DNA from: Bacteroidota bacterium
GTDB lineage: Bacteria; Bacteroidota; Bacteroidia; AKYH767-A; OLB10
Assembly: GCA_016713925.1 (NCBI GenBank)
Contig: JADJOH010000007.1
Span: forward strand, 1,351,501 to 1,415,500
DNA length: 64,000 bases
Reading direction: 5' to 3'
Shown: positions 9,316-17,718 of the stretch, piece by piece
Layout of the letters: each line of letters begins with the position of its first letter
Numbering within the stretch: the stretch's first letter is position 1
Translations under genes and position numbers: made by a program
The notes under the pieces: model-generated
What the model was told of the DNA's origin: nothing
Seen by the model: the letters and a program-made list of their open reading frames with translations, nothing else
Databases searched by the model: none

Positions 9316-10977
9316 CTATTGACTTAATAAGTCCTTTGCATTTTCAAGTGCAGCGGCACTCAGTGCTTCCCCGCTTAACATTCTGGCTATTTCATTTACG
9401 CGTTCTTGCTCCTCCAACTTCTTTAAAAAGGAACGGGTCAACCCTTTTCTAACTTCCTTATAAACTAAAAAATGATCATCACCTTTCGATGCAAGTTGTG
9501 GTAAATGCGTAATGGCAAGCACCTGATGATTCTTCGCCATTTGCTTCAGGATTGTCCCCACGCGTGCAGCCGTCTCGCCTGAAATCCCGGTATCAATTTC
9601 ATCGAATATCACAGTGGGCATTGCAGACAGACGTGCGAGAAGTGCTTTAATACAAAGCATCAATCTTGACATTTCTCCACCGGAAGCCACTTTACCTAAC
9701 TCTTTAAAATCAACCCCCTTATTTGCAGAAAACATAAATACAATTTTCTCCATTCCCTCCGGCAAAAATCCTTCATCTTTATCCTTCACCAATTTGATTT
9801 TAAAAACAGCATGTGGCATTGACAATTCTGCCAGTTGTTTGGTAATCTCTTTTTCAATTAAAGGAATAGCAGCATGACGGGATTTACTGAGTTCCTCTCC
9901 TGAAAGTTCGAGCATCTTTATGGCCTCATTTTGTTTTGAAGTAAGTGCCAGTAACTGATCCTCCAACGAACCAATAGCAGTAATTTTAGTATCGAGATCT
10001 TCCTTCAACATCAACAATTCTTCTACGGTATTCACCCGATGTTTTTTTTGAAGATTATAAATCGAACTCAGACGGTCACCGATAAATTCAAGCCGGTTGG
10101 GATCTACTTGAAAAGTTGCGGCAGCCGACTCTACTTCGTCATACACATCCTTCAGCTCTACCAACGATGAATTAATACGTTCAGCCAGGAGACTAAATTT
10201 TTCATCGTATTTTTTTATTGCATTGAGAGATTGCTGAACACTGAGAAGTTGAACGATAATATTATTATCTTCTTCTCTCAAAATACCCATTGCTTTTCCC
10301 AACTGAAGAAGTATATCTCCTGAATGTTCCAAACGTTCCTGTTCCTGTTCCAACAATTCCTGCTCTCCGGAAATCAGCTGCACACTATTTAATTCATCAA
10401 ACTGAAAAGTAAAATAGTCCAGGTCTGCTTTACTTTGCTTCTCGGCTTCCTTGAGTAAAGTCAATTCTTTGCGCAACTCCTTTACATTTTTGTAATCCAC
10501 CTTGTATTTTTCAAGTTGTTTTACATTGCCTGCATACGCATCCAACACATGCATTTGAAACTTGCCATCGGAAAGCAATAAAGTTTCATGCTGACTATGG
10601 ATATCGAGCAATTTCGAAGACAACTCCTTCAACAAAGCAAGTCCTACAGGAGTATCATTCACAAAAGCTCTGGATTTACCTTCCGTATTAATTTCACGAC
10701 GGACCGTTGTTTCTTTATCGTAATCCAATTCATGCTCGGAAAAAAACTCCTGCAGATGATAAGGAGCAATCTCAAAAACAGCTTCCACAATGCATTTCTT
10801 CTCTTTATTGAGAAGAAGGGATGCATCTACACGTTGACCGGAGATCATCCCAAGCGCACCCAGAATAATAGATTTTCCGGCACCTGTTTCACCGGTAATA
10901 ATGCTCAAACCTTTCTCCAGCCGGATATCCAGTTGATCAATTAAAACATAATTGTTGACTGATAATTTCTTTAACAT
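9316..10977 (-). CDS. recN: DNA repair protein RecN
   Basis: SMC-like ATPase acting early in double-strand-break repair. The 553-residue protein has Walker A GETGAGKS at residues 29-36, two long coiled-coil arms in the middle (for example KYKVDYKNVKELRKELTLLK), then the ABC signature ASGGEMSRL and Walker B PTVIFDEIDTGISG in the C-terminal head, followed by the H-loop region AITHLPQLASKGD. Length and architecture are typical. It sits downstream of DUF4835 and coaBC on the same strand, an order common in Bacteroidota; the gap to DUF4835 is 65 bp. Confidence 0.95.
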   Translation of the reverse strand: MLKKLSVNNYVLIDQLDIRLEKGLSIITGETGAGKSIILGALGMISGQRVDASLLLNKEKKCIVEAVFEIAPYHLQEFFSEHELDYDKETTVRREINTEGKSRAFVNDTPVGLALLKELSSKLLDIHSQHETLLLSDGKFQMHVLDAYAGNVKQLEKYKVDYKNVKELRKELTLLKEAEKQSKADLDYFTFQFDELNSVQLISGEQELLEQEQERLEHSGDILLQLGKAMGILREEDNNIIVQLLSVQQSLNAIKKYDEKFSLLAERINSSLVELKDVYDEVESAAATFQVDPNRLEFIGDRLSSIYNLQKKHRVNTVEELLMLKEDLDTKITAIGSLEDQLLALTSKQNEAIKMLELSGEELSKSRHAAIPLIEKEITKQLAELSMPHAVFKIKLVKDKDEGFLPEGMEKIVFMFSANKGVDFKELGKVASGGEMSRLMLCIKALLARLSAMPTVIFDEIDTGISGETAARVGTILKQMAKNHQVLAITHLPQLASKGDDHFLVYKEVRKGLTRSFLKKLEEQERVNEIARMLSGEALSAAALENAKDLLSQ

Positions 10978-11042
10978 GCTATAAGCTTTTTATGAAAACC
11001 GTTAGAATAAAAATTCAATTCATTTGCTTACCTGATCGCCAT

Positions 11043-11941
11043 CTAACCTCCGGTAATTTTCTGATATTTGGATGTATTGATGGGATCAATGTCACTCAAT
11101 GTTTGTTTTGCCTGTGAGTTCACATCGGCCGGAGCATTCGAAAAAGATTCACCATTTCATCCACTTTCGCATCAAAGAGTGTTTTCATAAATACAGAAAG
11201 TGGTTTATCGGCATGCACACGACGGAGTTTTTCAAGACTTGCGGCAATAACACGAGCAGATTCATCCGTTTTCTTGGTCATTACATCGAGACCTTTGCGG
11301 TGAAAATCATAATAAAATTGGCGGATAGGTTTATAGATAGGATTGTTCACATTTTCCATTAACCAGAATCTGTTTCTTAGTCCTTCAAATGCTTTCCATC
11401 CGGGTTCGGGAGCATTCGCACTATTGGCTACTATTGCTTGCGCTTTAGCAAAGTAGGGACTTCCACCCAGAGGAGAAAATGTCTCGTAATCAAAACCGAT
11501 AATGGTATAGGCGTAAAAGGCAAGAACCATTACCAGATTAGGATTTACTTGACCATCGTTGTATTCAAAAGGCTGGAATTCTACATATCGAAAATTAAAA
11601 TCATCATCCTTATAATTTAACACAGGAGAATTGTAGGAGGTCCCAAAAACAGGTCTTCTGGAACTCACCTGAATAGACGCTTTAAATTCATCTGTCCCTA
11701 CCCGCTCTTCTATTTCTATCTGAATACTACACTCTATCTTTTCTTCATTTTTAATTTTATCATTCGTCCATTTGGTATTATTTATAAACTCCATAATTGA
11801 AGTTTGCAAAGTGGTAAAAATTCTTTTATCGGACGATTGAATACGGGGAGAGATCACCGAGACAGAGCAATTCAATTCCTGAGCCATAGCAATAGGAACA
11901 GACAGCACTATCAGTAACGCTATTAGTAGGAGATTACGCAT
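11043..11941 (-). CDS. DUF4835 family periplasmic protein (single-base frameshift)
   Basis: The signal peptide MRNLLLIALLIVLSVPIAMA precedes QELNCSVSV, so the protein is exported. DUF4835 members are conserved in Bacteroidota between coaBC and recN; their function is unknown. Family-like segments include ELNCSVSVISPRIQ near the mature N-terminus, FQPFEYND and NPNLVMVLAFYAYTIIGFDYETFSPLGG. The open frame ends early at 11120; inserting one base in the A run 11141-11145 continues SNAPADVNSQAKQTLSDIDP to ITGG and a stop at 11043. That gives about 299 residues. The start overlaps the coaBC stop by 8 bp, so the two are translationally linked. I regard the frameshift as a sequence error. Confidence 0.85.
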
Positions 11942-13133
11942 GCATCAAATTTAATAAAGAATCAATGATTTCTTTGGCGACTAAGTCTTTACTCATCAAC
12001 GGAACATCTTTCCTTGTGTTGTCTTTAAATAGCAAAGTCACTTTATTCGTATCCTTTCCAAAGCCGGCTCCCTCATCATTCATAGAATTCAACACAATCA
12101 TATCCAAATTCTTACGCGTCAATTTATCCTGAGCATTCTCCAATTCATTTTGAGTTTCCAGTGCAAAACCTATTAACAATTGATTCCGCTTTTTTAATTT
12201 TCCGAGATGAAGGAGTATGTCTTCGGTTTTGGAGAGTTCAAGATTCCAGGCGGCTTCCATTTTTTTCACTTTTTGATCATTCACTTTTTTAGGTGTATAA
12301 TCAGCAACTGCAGCGGTCATAATAGCGGCATCCATTTCGGGAAAAATACCGGTACAGGCATTCAACATTTCTTCAGCAGAAGTGACAGAAACGAGATGAA
12401 CTGCCGAAGGAATTTCAATCTGAAGTGGACCGCTCACAAAATAAACGGTAGCACCGGCATTGAGCAAGACGCGTGCAATTGCCACTCCCATTTTACCGGT
12501 AGAAAAATTTGAAATGTATCGGACCGGATCAATTTTTTCTCTGGTTGGTCCGGCAGACACAAGAATTTTTTTACCTGCCAGCGGTTTATTCGAATCAAAA
12601 TAAGAACAGATTTTTTCGAGAATACATTCCGGTTCCTCCATCCTACCCTCACCTATAATTCCTGAAGCCAGTTCACCTTTTGCGGGATCAATGAATAAAA
12701 CACCGCGTTTCTTTAAAAGAGCGATATTGGCTTGTGTAGCTTCATGTAAAAACATATCGTGATCCATAGCCGGAGCTACCATTACCGGACATCTGGCGGA
12801 AAGAAAAACGGCCTGAAGTAAATTTTGACAGGTACCATTTGCGAAAGCAGCGAGTGTATTTGCTGAGATGGGGGCGACCACCAGCATATCAGCCCATATT
12901 CCCAATTCAACATGGTTATTCCAGGTTTGGCCGGGAGATACCATTTGAGTGAGTACAGGCTTTTTAGATAATACGGAGAGGGTCAGTGGCGAAATGAATT
13001 CGGCCGCAGAGTCAGACATAACAACCTGAACATCAGCACCTTCAAGTACAAGCAAACGAGTGATTAAGGCTGCTTTATATGCAGCTATACTACCGGTTAT
13101 TCCGAGGATTATCCTTTTTCCGGCCAGTTGCAT
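11934..13133 (-). CDS. coaBC: Bifunctional phosphopantothenoylcysteine decarboxylase / phosphopantothenate-cysteine ligase
   Basis: Two consecutive steps of CoA synthesis from phosphopantothenate. The N-terminal flavoprotein domain (CoaC) begins GKRIILGITGSIAAYKA and has the catalytic histidine in NNHVELGIWAD (about residue 74), VVAPISANT (usually PATANT) and the substrate-clamp-like APAMDHDM. The C-terminal ligase (CoaB) shows SAGPTREKIDPVRYISNFS, STGKMG and AAVADYTP. The start was set at the internal ATG giving MQLAGKRI; 18 upstream residues in the open frame are not family-like and that start would overlap rpoZ. The gap to rpoZ is 10 bp, and the stop overlaps DUF4835 by 8 bp, so this is one operon. 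Confidence 0.94.
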   Translation of the reverse strand: MQLAGKRIILGITGSIAAYKAALITRLLVLEGADVQVVMSDSAAEFISPLTLSVLSKKPVLTQMVSPGQTWNNHVELGIWADMLVVAPISANTLAAFANGTCQNLLQAVFLSARCPVMVAPAMDHDMFLHEATQANIALLKKRGVLFIDPAKGELASGIIGEGRMEEPECILEKICSYFDSNKPLAGKKILVSAGPTREKIDPVRYISNFSTGKMGVAIARVLLNAGATVYFVSGPLQIEIPSAVHLVSVTSAEEMLNACTGIFPEMDAAIMTAAVADYTPKKVNDQKVKKMEAAWNLELSKTEDILLHLGKLKKRNQLLIGFALETQNELENAQDKLTRKNLDMIVLNSMNDEGAGFGKDTNKVTLLFKDNTRKDVPLMSKDLVAKEIIDSLLNLMHA

Positions 13134-13143
13134 CCCGAAAAAT

Positions 13144-13464
13144 TTATTGTTCGTTAGCCGGATTTCGGTAATAAATTTTACCGTCAAGGAACTCTTGAAT
13201 CGAAATCAGAGAAGCTTTTGGTAACTTCTCGTAATGTTTAGATATCTCAATTTGCTCACGATTTTCAAAAATTTCTTCCAGATTATCAGTAATGCTGGCA
13301 AATTCTGACAGTTTATCATTCAATTCTTCCTTCATTTCGGCAGAAATATGATTAGCTCTTTTCGCTAAAACCACCAATGATTCGTAAATATTTCCGGTTT
13401 TCTCCTCAAAATTGACAAGATCCCTGGTTACCGTAGTATTCGTGGATGATTTATAATTAGCCAT
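13144..13464 (-). CDS. rpoZ: DNA-directed RNA polymerase omega subunit (Bacteroidota type)
   Basis: The 106-residue protein matches the divergent RpoZ/Rpb6-like form found in Bacteroidota, which aids assembly of the beta-prime subunit. The helix NIYESLVVLAKRANHISAEM is the recognisable Rpb6-fold core (NiYeslviiakRAnqI), followed by an acidic helical tail. Position between bamD and coaBC is the common phylum order and supports the call. The family match is weak by residue identity but strong by context and size. Confidence 0.85.
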   Translation of the reverse strand: MANYKSSTNTTVTRDLVNFEEKTGNIYESLVVLAKRANHISAEMKEELNDKLSEFASITDNLEEIFENREQIEISKHYEKLPKASLISIQEFLDGKIYYRNPANEQ

Positions 13465-13499
13465 GCGTCAGTAATTTATATTTTATAAGTATCTTTATA

Positions 13500-14312
13500 T
13501 CAATTAATTCCAGAAGATTTTAAGGCGCCTTCCCCTAACTCCTTTTGAATAGCTTCAAAGGTACGTTCTGCTTCGCGAAGATACTTACTTTGGGAGAAAT
13601 TATCTATTAATTTATAATACTCTTCTAAACTGAGTTTTAAGCGTTCCGCTCTTTTGGATTCAACAGAGTTGATAGCATAGAGATAGGATGACCTCAAACT
13701 AAGAAAAAGAGCCTCCTCCTTATATATGGTGTACGGGAAATCTTTAAGAAGATTAGAAAAGGCAACAACGGCGGCTTTATAATTTTCAGTTCTATAATAC
13801 AACTTCGCATTGTCAAAAGATTTTACTTCCAGCTTCAGGCGCAACTCATCGATGTACTTATTAGACTCTTCTACTTTTTTACTGTTCGGAAACTTATTAA
13901 TAAAGAGTTGGAACTTATCGATGGCATCATACGTGCTGGTTTGATCCAAACTCGAAACAGGAGAATCCAGGTAGTAGCAATACGCATACATATATTGCAT
14001 TTCTTCCGCATAAGTACTGCTTGGATAACTTTGAACAAAATTATTAAAGTGATAAGCAGCCATCGTGAAGTCATCTACATAATAAGTACAGTACACATAA
14101 TAGTAGTATGACTTCTCCGCTTTCGAAGTTCCGCGATACACACTGATCAACTCTTCGAACAATTGCAGTGCATGATAATAATCTTTCTTCTCATAATACT
14201 TTACGGCTGCTTCGTACTTCGCTTCCATATCAGTACTCTTCATATGATGTTGAAACTTGCTGCATGAATTCAAGAGCAAGAGTGAAATGACAATTAATAA
14301 GAGATGCTTCAT
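13500..14312 (-). CDS. bamD: Outer membrane assembly lipoprotein BamD
   Basis: BamD is the essential TPR lipoprotein partner of BamA in outer-membrane protein folding. The start was set at the ATG giving MKHLLLIVISLLLLNSC, which creates a lipoprotein signal with lipobox LLNSC; the frame could begin seven codons earlier. After the cysteine come TPR-like pairs: AAVKYYEKKDYYHALQLFEE, MAAYHFNNFVQSYPSS, AIDKFQLFINKFPNSKKVEE and AAVVAFSNLLKDFPYT, the YfiO pattern. Mature length about 255 residues is typical. First gene of the minus-strand group bamD-rpoZ-coaBC-DUF4835-recN. A TACCTTTG promoter element lies just upstream. Confidence 0.92.
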   Translation of the reverse strand: MKHLLLIVISLLLLNSCSKFQHHMKSTDMEAKYEAAVKYYEKKDYYHALQLFEELISVYRGTSKAEKSYYYYVYCTYYVDDFTMAAYHFNNFVQSYPSSTYAEEMQYMYAYCYYLDSPVSSLDQTSTYDAIDKFQLFINKFPNSKKVEESNKYIDELRLKLEVKSFDNAKLYYRTENYKAAVVAFSNLLKDFPYTIYKEEALFLSLRSSYLYAINSVESKRAERLKLSLEEYYKLIDNFSQSKYLREAERTFEAIQKELGEGALKSSGIN

Positions 14313-14330
14313 TACATTTTTAGTATGATG

Positions 14331-14338
14331 CAAAGGTA
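14331..14338 (-). promoter_or_regulatory. Bacteroidota -7 promoter element for bamD operon
   Basis: On the minus strand TACCTTTG matches the TAnnTTTG -7 consensus, about 19 bp before the chosen bamD start. I do not see a clear -33 TTG box at the right spacing, so only the -7 element is claimed. Confidence 0.5.
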
Positions 14339-14494
14339 CTGATTTGCATGATGTGATTTTATTTGATTAACAAATGCATGTTGAAAAGATTGTGGAAGGT
14401 ATTGGATTTAACTTTATTTTTGTGATGATATTTCGGTCGCATTCTACGGCGGAAATACAACAACGTTAGCGAAAGGAAAAAAGTATAAATTGAA

Positions 14495-15745
14495 ATGACA
14501 GATATATTCGAAAAGATTCGAAAGAACAGGGGGCCATTGGGAATGCATGCAAAAGATGCTCACGGTTATTTTACATTCCCGAAGTTAGAAGGAGATATTT
14601 CAAATAAGATGATTTTCCGCGGCAAAGAAAAGTTAGTCTGGAGCTTGAACAATTATTTAGGTTTAGCCAACCATCCTGAAGTTCGCAAAGCAGACGCGGA
14701 AGCCGGTGCAAAGTTTGGTTATGCGATGCCCATGGGCGCAAGAATGATGTCCGGGAATTCAAATTATCATGAACAACTGGAAGCGGAGTTATCAAAATTC
14801 ATGCACAAAGAAGATACGATTCTTTTGAATTTCGGATATCAGGGCATGACAAGCGCAATCGATTGTTTGGTGGACCGGCATGATGTAATTGTATATGATT
14901 CCGAATCCCATGCCTGTATTATTGATGGATTGAGATTACATATGGGTAAGCGTTTTGTATATCCTCATAATGATATTGAAAATCTCACCAAGCAATTGGA
15001 GCGTGCTACAAAATTGGCGGATCAGACCGGCGGAGGCATACTCGTCATTACTGAAGGTGTCTTTGGCATGTCCGGTGATCAGGGGAAGTTGAAGGAAATA
15101 GTTGAACTCAAAAAGAAGTTTAATTTCAGATTGTTTGTTGATGATGCGCATGGATTTGGAACCATGGGCGCCACAGGTGCGGGCACCGGGGAACACCAGG
15201 GATGTCAGGATGGAATAGATATTTACTTTGGTACATTCGCAAAATCAATGGCCCTTATCGGAGCGTTTATCAGCAGTAACGAACAAATAGTAGAATACCT
15301 GCGCTATAATATGCGCTCTCAGATTTTTGCTAAATCACTTCCAATGCCCCTGGTTATTGGTGCATTGAAACGCTTAGAACTGTTGCGCACAAAGCCGGAG
15401 CTGAAAGAAAATCTCTGGAAAATAACCAATGCGCTGCAATCCGGATTAAAGGAAGCAGGTTTTGAAATCGGTAATACCAACTCCCCGGTTACACCTGTTA
15501 TTCTAAATGGTACTATACCTGAAGCTACCAATCTAATTCTTGACCTACGTGAGAATTATGATATTTTCTGCTCCATGGTGGTGTATCCGGTTGTACCCAA
15601 AGGAGTCATCATGCTGCGGTTGATTCCAACAGCAGTTCATACCCTTGAAGATGTAAATTATACCATAAAAGCATTTAAAGATATTCAGTCTAATCTTAAA
15701 GCCGGCAAGTATAACGTCGATAAAATTGTTACCACAATATCATAA
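14495..15745 (+). CDS. Alpha-oxoamine synthase family enzyme (serine palmitoyltransferase-like)
   Basis: PLP-dependent condensing enzyme of the group containing serine palmitoyltransferase, AONS, KBL and cysteate acyltransferase. These join an amino acid to an acyl-CoA or acyl-ACP with loss of CO2. Seen: NNYLGLANHPEVRKA, YGYAMPMGARMMSGN-like glycine-rich stretch, SESHACIIDG (the His stacking on PLP), DDAHGFGTMG and the Schiff-base lysine K250 in GTFAKSMALIGAF. The N-terminal 17-40 extension (GPLGMHAKDAHGYFTFPKLEG) resembles Bacteroidota SPT-like proteins rather than KBL. It probably makes the long-chain base of sphingolipids or, alternatively, of sulfonolipids (capnine); sequence alone does not tell serine from cysteate. 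Divergent from bamD. Confidence 0.82.
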   Translation: MTDIFEKIRKNRGPLGMHAKDAHGYFTFPKLEGDISNKMIFRGKEKLVWSLNNYLGLANHPEVRKADAEAGAKFGYAMPMGARMMSGNSNYHEQLEAELSKFMHKEDTILLNFGYQGMTSAIDCLVDRHDVIVYDSESHACIIDGLRLHMGKRFVYPHNDIENLTKQLERATKLADQTGGGILVITEGVFGMSGDQGKLKEIVELKKKFNFRLFVDDAHGFGTMGATGAGTGEHQGCQDGIDIYFGTFAKSMALIGAFISSNEQIVEYLRYNMRSQIFAKSLPMPLVIGALKRLELLRTKPELKENLWKITNALQSGLKEAGFEIGNTNSPVTPVILNGTIPEATNLILDLRENYDIFCSMVVYPVVPKGVIMLRLIPTAVHTLEDVNYTIKAFKDIQSNLKAGKYNVDKIVTTIS

Positions 15746-15912
15746 AACCAGAATGAGGAAAAGCAATGCACCATGTCGTTGGAATTAATGAGAAGTTGTC
15801 AGGTGAAAAGTGTCAGAAAGGAAAAGGTTACATGAATTGTAACAAATATTAATCAGTGACAGTATAACCACAACAAATAAATCGTTAACCCAATTCAAAA
15901 CTCAAAAAAACA

Positions 15913-16233
15913 ATGAAACAGAACATGGAAATGACAAAAAGCACAACTCCAAGTGCAGCCGGTGTAACACGCATCATCGGATTCAAAATGACAAATGTTG
16001 AAGCGATGGCTGCTCCTAAGAAAGCTGCTAAAAAGTCTGCTAAAAAAGCAACTAAGAAAGCTACAAAAAAAGGAGCTAAAAAAGCTGCAAAAAAAGGAGC
16101 TAAAAAAGCAACTAAGAAAGTAGCTAAGAAAGCAACTAAGAAAGTAGCTAAGAAAGCAACTAAGAAAGTAGCTAAGAAAGCAACTAAGAAAGTGGCTAAA
16201 AAAGCAACTAAAAAAGCAACCAAGAAGAAATAA
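15913..16233 (+). CDS. Lysine/alanine-rich histone-H1-like protein
   Basis: Up to 106 residues. After a short leader the sequence from about residue 36 is almost only K, A, T, V and G, built of repeats KKATKKVAKKAT (an 8-residue unit ATKKVAKK repeated about four times in a row). It lacks acidic residues in this part and would be a fully disordered polycation. This resembles histone H1 C-terminal-domain mimics such as chlamydial Hc1/Hc2 and small H1-like proteins of Bacteroidota, thought to bind DNA non-specifically. The true start is uncertain: ATGs at 15913, 15925, 15988 or 16006 are possible, the last giving MAAPKKAAKKSAKK. The encoded repeats make copy number prone to slippage. A terminator follows. 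Confidence 0.8.
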   Translation: MKQNMEMTKSTTPSAAGVTRIIGFKMTNVEAMAAPKKAAKKSAKKATKKATKKGAKKAAKKGAKKATKKVAKKATKKVAKKATKKVAKKATKKVAKKATKKATKKK

Positions 16234-16250
16234 TCAACTTCTTGGGTTAA

Positions 16251-16285
16251 CAAAAAAAGGCCTCTGCGTAGCAGGGGCTTTTTTT
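16251..16285 (+). terminator. Intrinsic terminator after H1-like gene
   Basis: A-run, then GGCCTCTGC - GTA - GCAGGGGC and a seven-T run. A strong stem placed 20 bp after the stop codon. Confidence 0.9.
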
Positions 16286-16286
16286 G

Positions 16287-16360
16287 TTTAAGGTTTAAGG
16301 TTTAAGGTTTAAGGTTTAAGGTTTAAGGTTTAAGGTTTAAGGTTTAAGGTTTAAGGTTTA
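16287..16360. repeat. Heptamer tandem array (TTTAAGG) about 10.5 copies
   Basis: Seventy-four bases of exact TTTAAGG units with no variation, starting one base after the terminator T-run and ending at the first hairpin repeat. Perfect copies suggest recent expansion by slippage. Not a CRISPR, since there are no spacers. Confidence 0.95.
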
Positions 16361-16398
16361 CCATGAAGCGTATCGCTTTTCGCGATTCTGCTTCATGG
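16361..16398. repeat. 38-bp hairpin repeat, copy 1
   Basis: CCATGAAGC ... GCTTCATGG encloses ATCGC - TTTTC - GCGAT, so nearly the whole unit folds into one long hairpin. Identical to the unit at 16506; the matching stretch extends to GGTTTA before and GGTTT after. REP-like intergenic element. Confidence 0.9.
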
Positions 16399-16451
16399 TT
16401 TTCACTCGCCACGTGACCACGGGTCTCGTGACACACGAGATGATCCCGTCT

Positions 16452-16483
16452 CCCGATAGCTATCGGGACCATAGCTATCGGGA
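16452..16483. repeat. Palindrome CCCGATAGCTATCGGG plus half copy
   Basis: A perfect 16-bp palindrome at 16452-16467 is followed by ATAGCTATCGGGA at 16471-16483, a second partial copy. It lies between the two hairpin repeats. Such self-complementary intergenic motifs are common in Bacteroidota genomes; function unknown. Confidence 0.85.
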
Positions 16484-16505
16484 TTGTGTTGACGGGAAAG
16501 GTTTA

Positions 16506-16543
16506 CCATGAAGCGTATCGCTTTTCGCGATTCTGCTTCATGG
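16506..16543. repeat. 38-bp hairpin repeat, copy 2
   Basis: Exact direct copy of the hairpin unit at 16361-16398, 145 bp downstream and again preceded by GGTTTA. Confidence 0.9.
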
Positions 16544-16833
16544 TTTCTCTCATAAAGCCAAGTAATAGCGAAGCACAGGTAAAACCAGAGACACTCTTCT
16601 CTGTCCTTCCCACGCCGCGTAGCGGCTGTTCCTTTCGTTGAATTTGTAAGTGTTGAACGAATCCAAGTTGGCGCGGAAGCATTTCATGTAAAAACCGAAT
16701 CCATTCATAAGAAGCAATAGTTTTGAGGCGCAAAGTAAGTCTTTCTTTCTCGAGACTACTCTTTAAAAGCTCCATCCACGGAAGCCCATTGTTCAAAATC
16801 CACAGCTCAAAGTTGTAAATAACCAGGATATTT
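16544..16833. other. Intergenic remainder, no recognised gene
   Basis: A 97-codon minus-strand frame spans 16503-16796, but its C-terminal end is translated from the hairpin repeat and it starts with TTG. I recognise no family in it (contains PRQLGFVQHLQIQRKEQ), so I do not call a gene. It could be a decayed remnant or repeat-derived sequence. Confidence 0.4.
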
Positions 16834-17718
16834 TTATTCTTTCTTTGAAGTAACCACTCTCAAAAGTTCTATATCAAAAACAACAGGTGTATCCGGTGGT
16901 ACAGGTCCGAGTCCGATATTACCATAGGCATGCTTAGACGTTAAAATTAACCTGGCAACAGTTCCTTCTTTCATCATGGAGATGGCGTTTTCCCACGCCG
17001 GTAATCTTTTACCGTCACCTAATACATACTGTAGGTTTGTTCCTTTTTTTGAGGATCCATCAAAAACTTCCCCACTCAAAAAACTTCCGGTATATGAAAT
17101 CTCAACGCTGTCACCGACCTCCGGTTTCTTTCCTTCACCTGCTTTAAAAACGATAAAATAAATTCCCTTTTTTACGGGTATAATGGATATTTTATTTTCA
17201 TTCAGATAAGTGTCAATTCTTTTAATTTCTTCATCTGTTATTTTATTTTCCAGCTCGGCCGACTCCTTATTAAACTCCTCTTTGGTCATTACTTTAATCA
17301 TCCTTACATCGAACTGCAGCCATTCGCCCTTCTGAATGGAGGCAGGTAAATTCTGACGAAAAGTTTTCTCAAAAACAGAATCTGCTGAAACGATAAAAGT
17401 GGCAGAGTCACCTTCACCCATCATGGCAAATCCATCCTCCAGTCCCCCGGTAAAAGAAGGCGATTCGAGCTGCAAAACGAAAGCCTCTCCAAGAATGCCT
17501 GAATCATAAATAACTTTTCCATTCTTATCCTTGTACTTGAGATGTAACCGCATCATCTCACCCAAAACAGGTTTGCGACCATTATGACTTTCAACTATCC
17601 GGTACTTCAATCCGGTTGCACTTTTGGTATAGCCATCATTATTACACGCATTAAAAAGTAATATCAAAACACCACTTATGCATATAAGAATACACTGCCA
17701 TCGCATATTTAAAATCAT
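16834..17718 (-). CDS. FKBP-type peptidyl-prolyl isomerase lipoprotein, two domains
   Basis: Speeds proline cis-trans isomerisation in exported proteins. The N-terminus ends a lipoprotein signal ILLFNAC (Cys about 25), placing it in the envelope. A first, degenerate FKBP domain (residues about 32-145) has GEMMRLHLKYKDKNGKVIYDS. The C-terminal domain (about 185-290) is canonical: GDSVEISYTGSFLSGEVFDGS, AWENAISMMKEGTVARLILT and AYGNIGLGPVPPDTPVVFDI. The gene abuts the next FKBP gene with no gap (its ATG follows directly after that stop), so it is the third gene of nrnA-fkbp-fkbp. In gliding Bacteroidota such FKBP lipoproteins lie beside gldI. Confidence 0.9.
   Translation of the reverse strand: MILNMRWQCILICISGVLILLFNACNNDGYTKSATGLKYRIVESHNGRKPVLGEMMRLHLKYKDKNGKVIYDSGILGEAFVLQLESPSFTGGLEDGFAMMGEGDSATFIVSADSVFEKTFRQNLPASIQKGEWLQFDVRMIKVMTKEEFNKESAELENKITDEEIKRIDTYLNENKISIIPVKKGIYFIVFKAGEGKKPEVGDSVEISYTGSFLSGEVFDGSSKKGTNLQYVLGDGKRLPAWENAISMMKEGTVARLILTSKHAYGNIGLGPVPPDTPVVFDIELLRVVTSKKE

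Noticed and set aside
16287..16360. CRISPR array or telomere
   Set aside because: Seven-base units without spacers in a chromosomal intergenic region; a simple tandem repeat.
16503..16796. 97-codon minus-strand frame
   Set aside because: Starts with TTG and its end is translated from a hairpin repeat; no recognisable protein.
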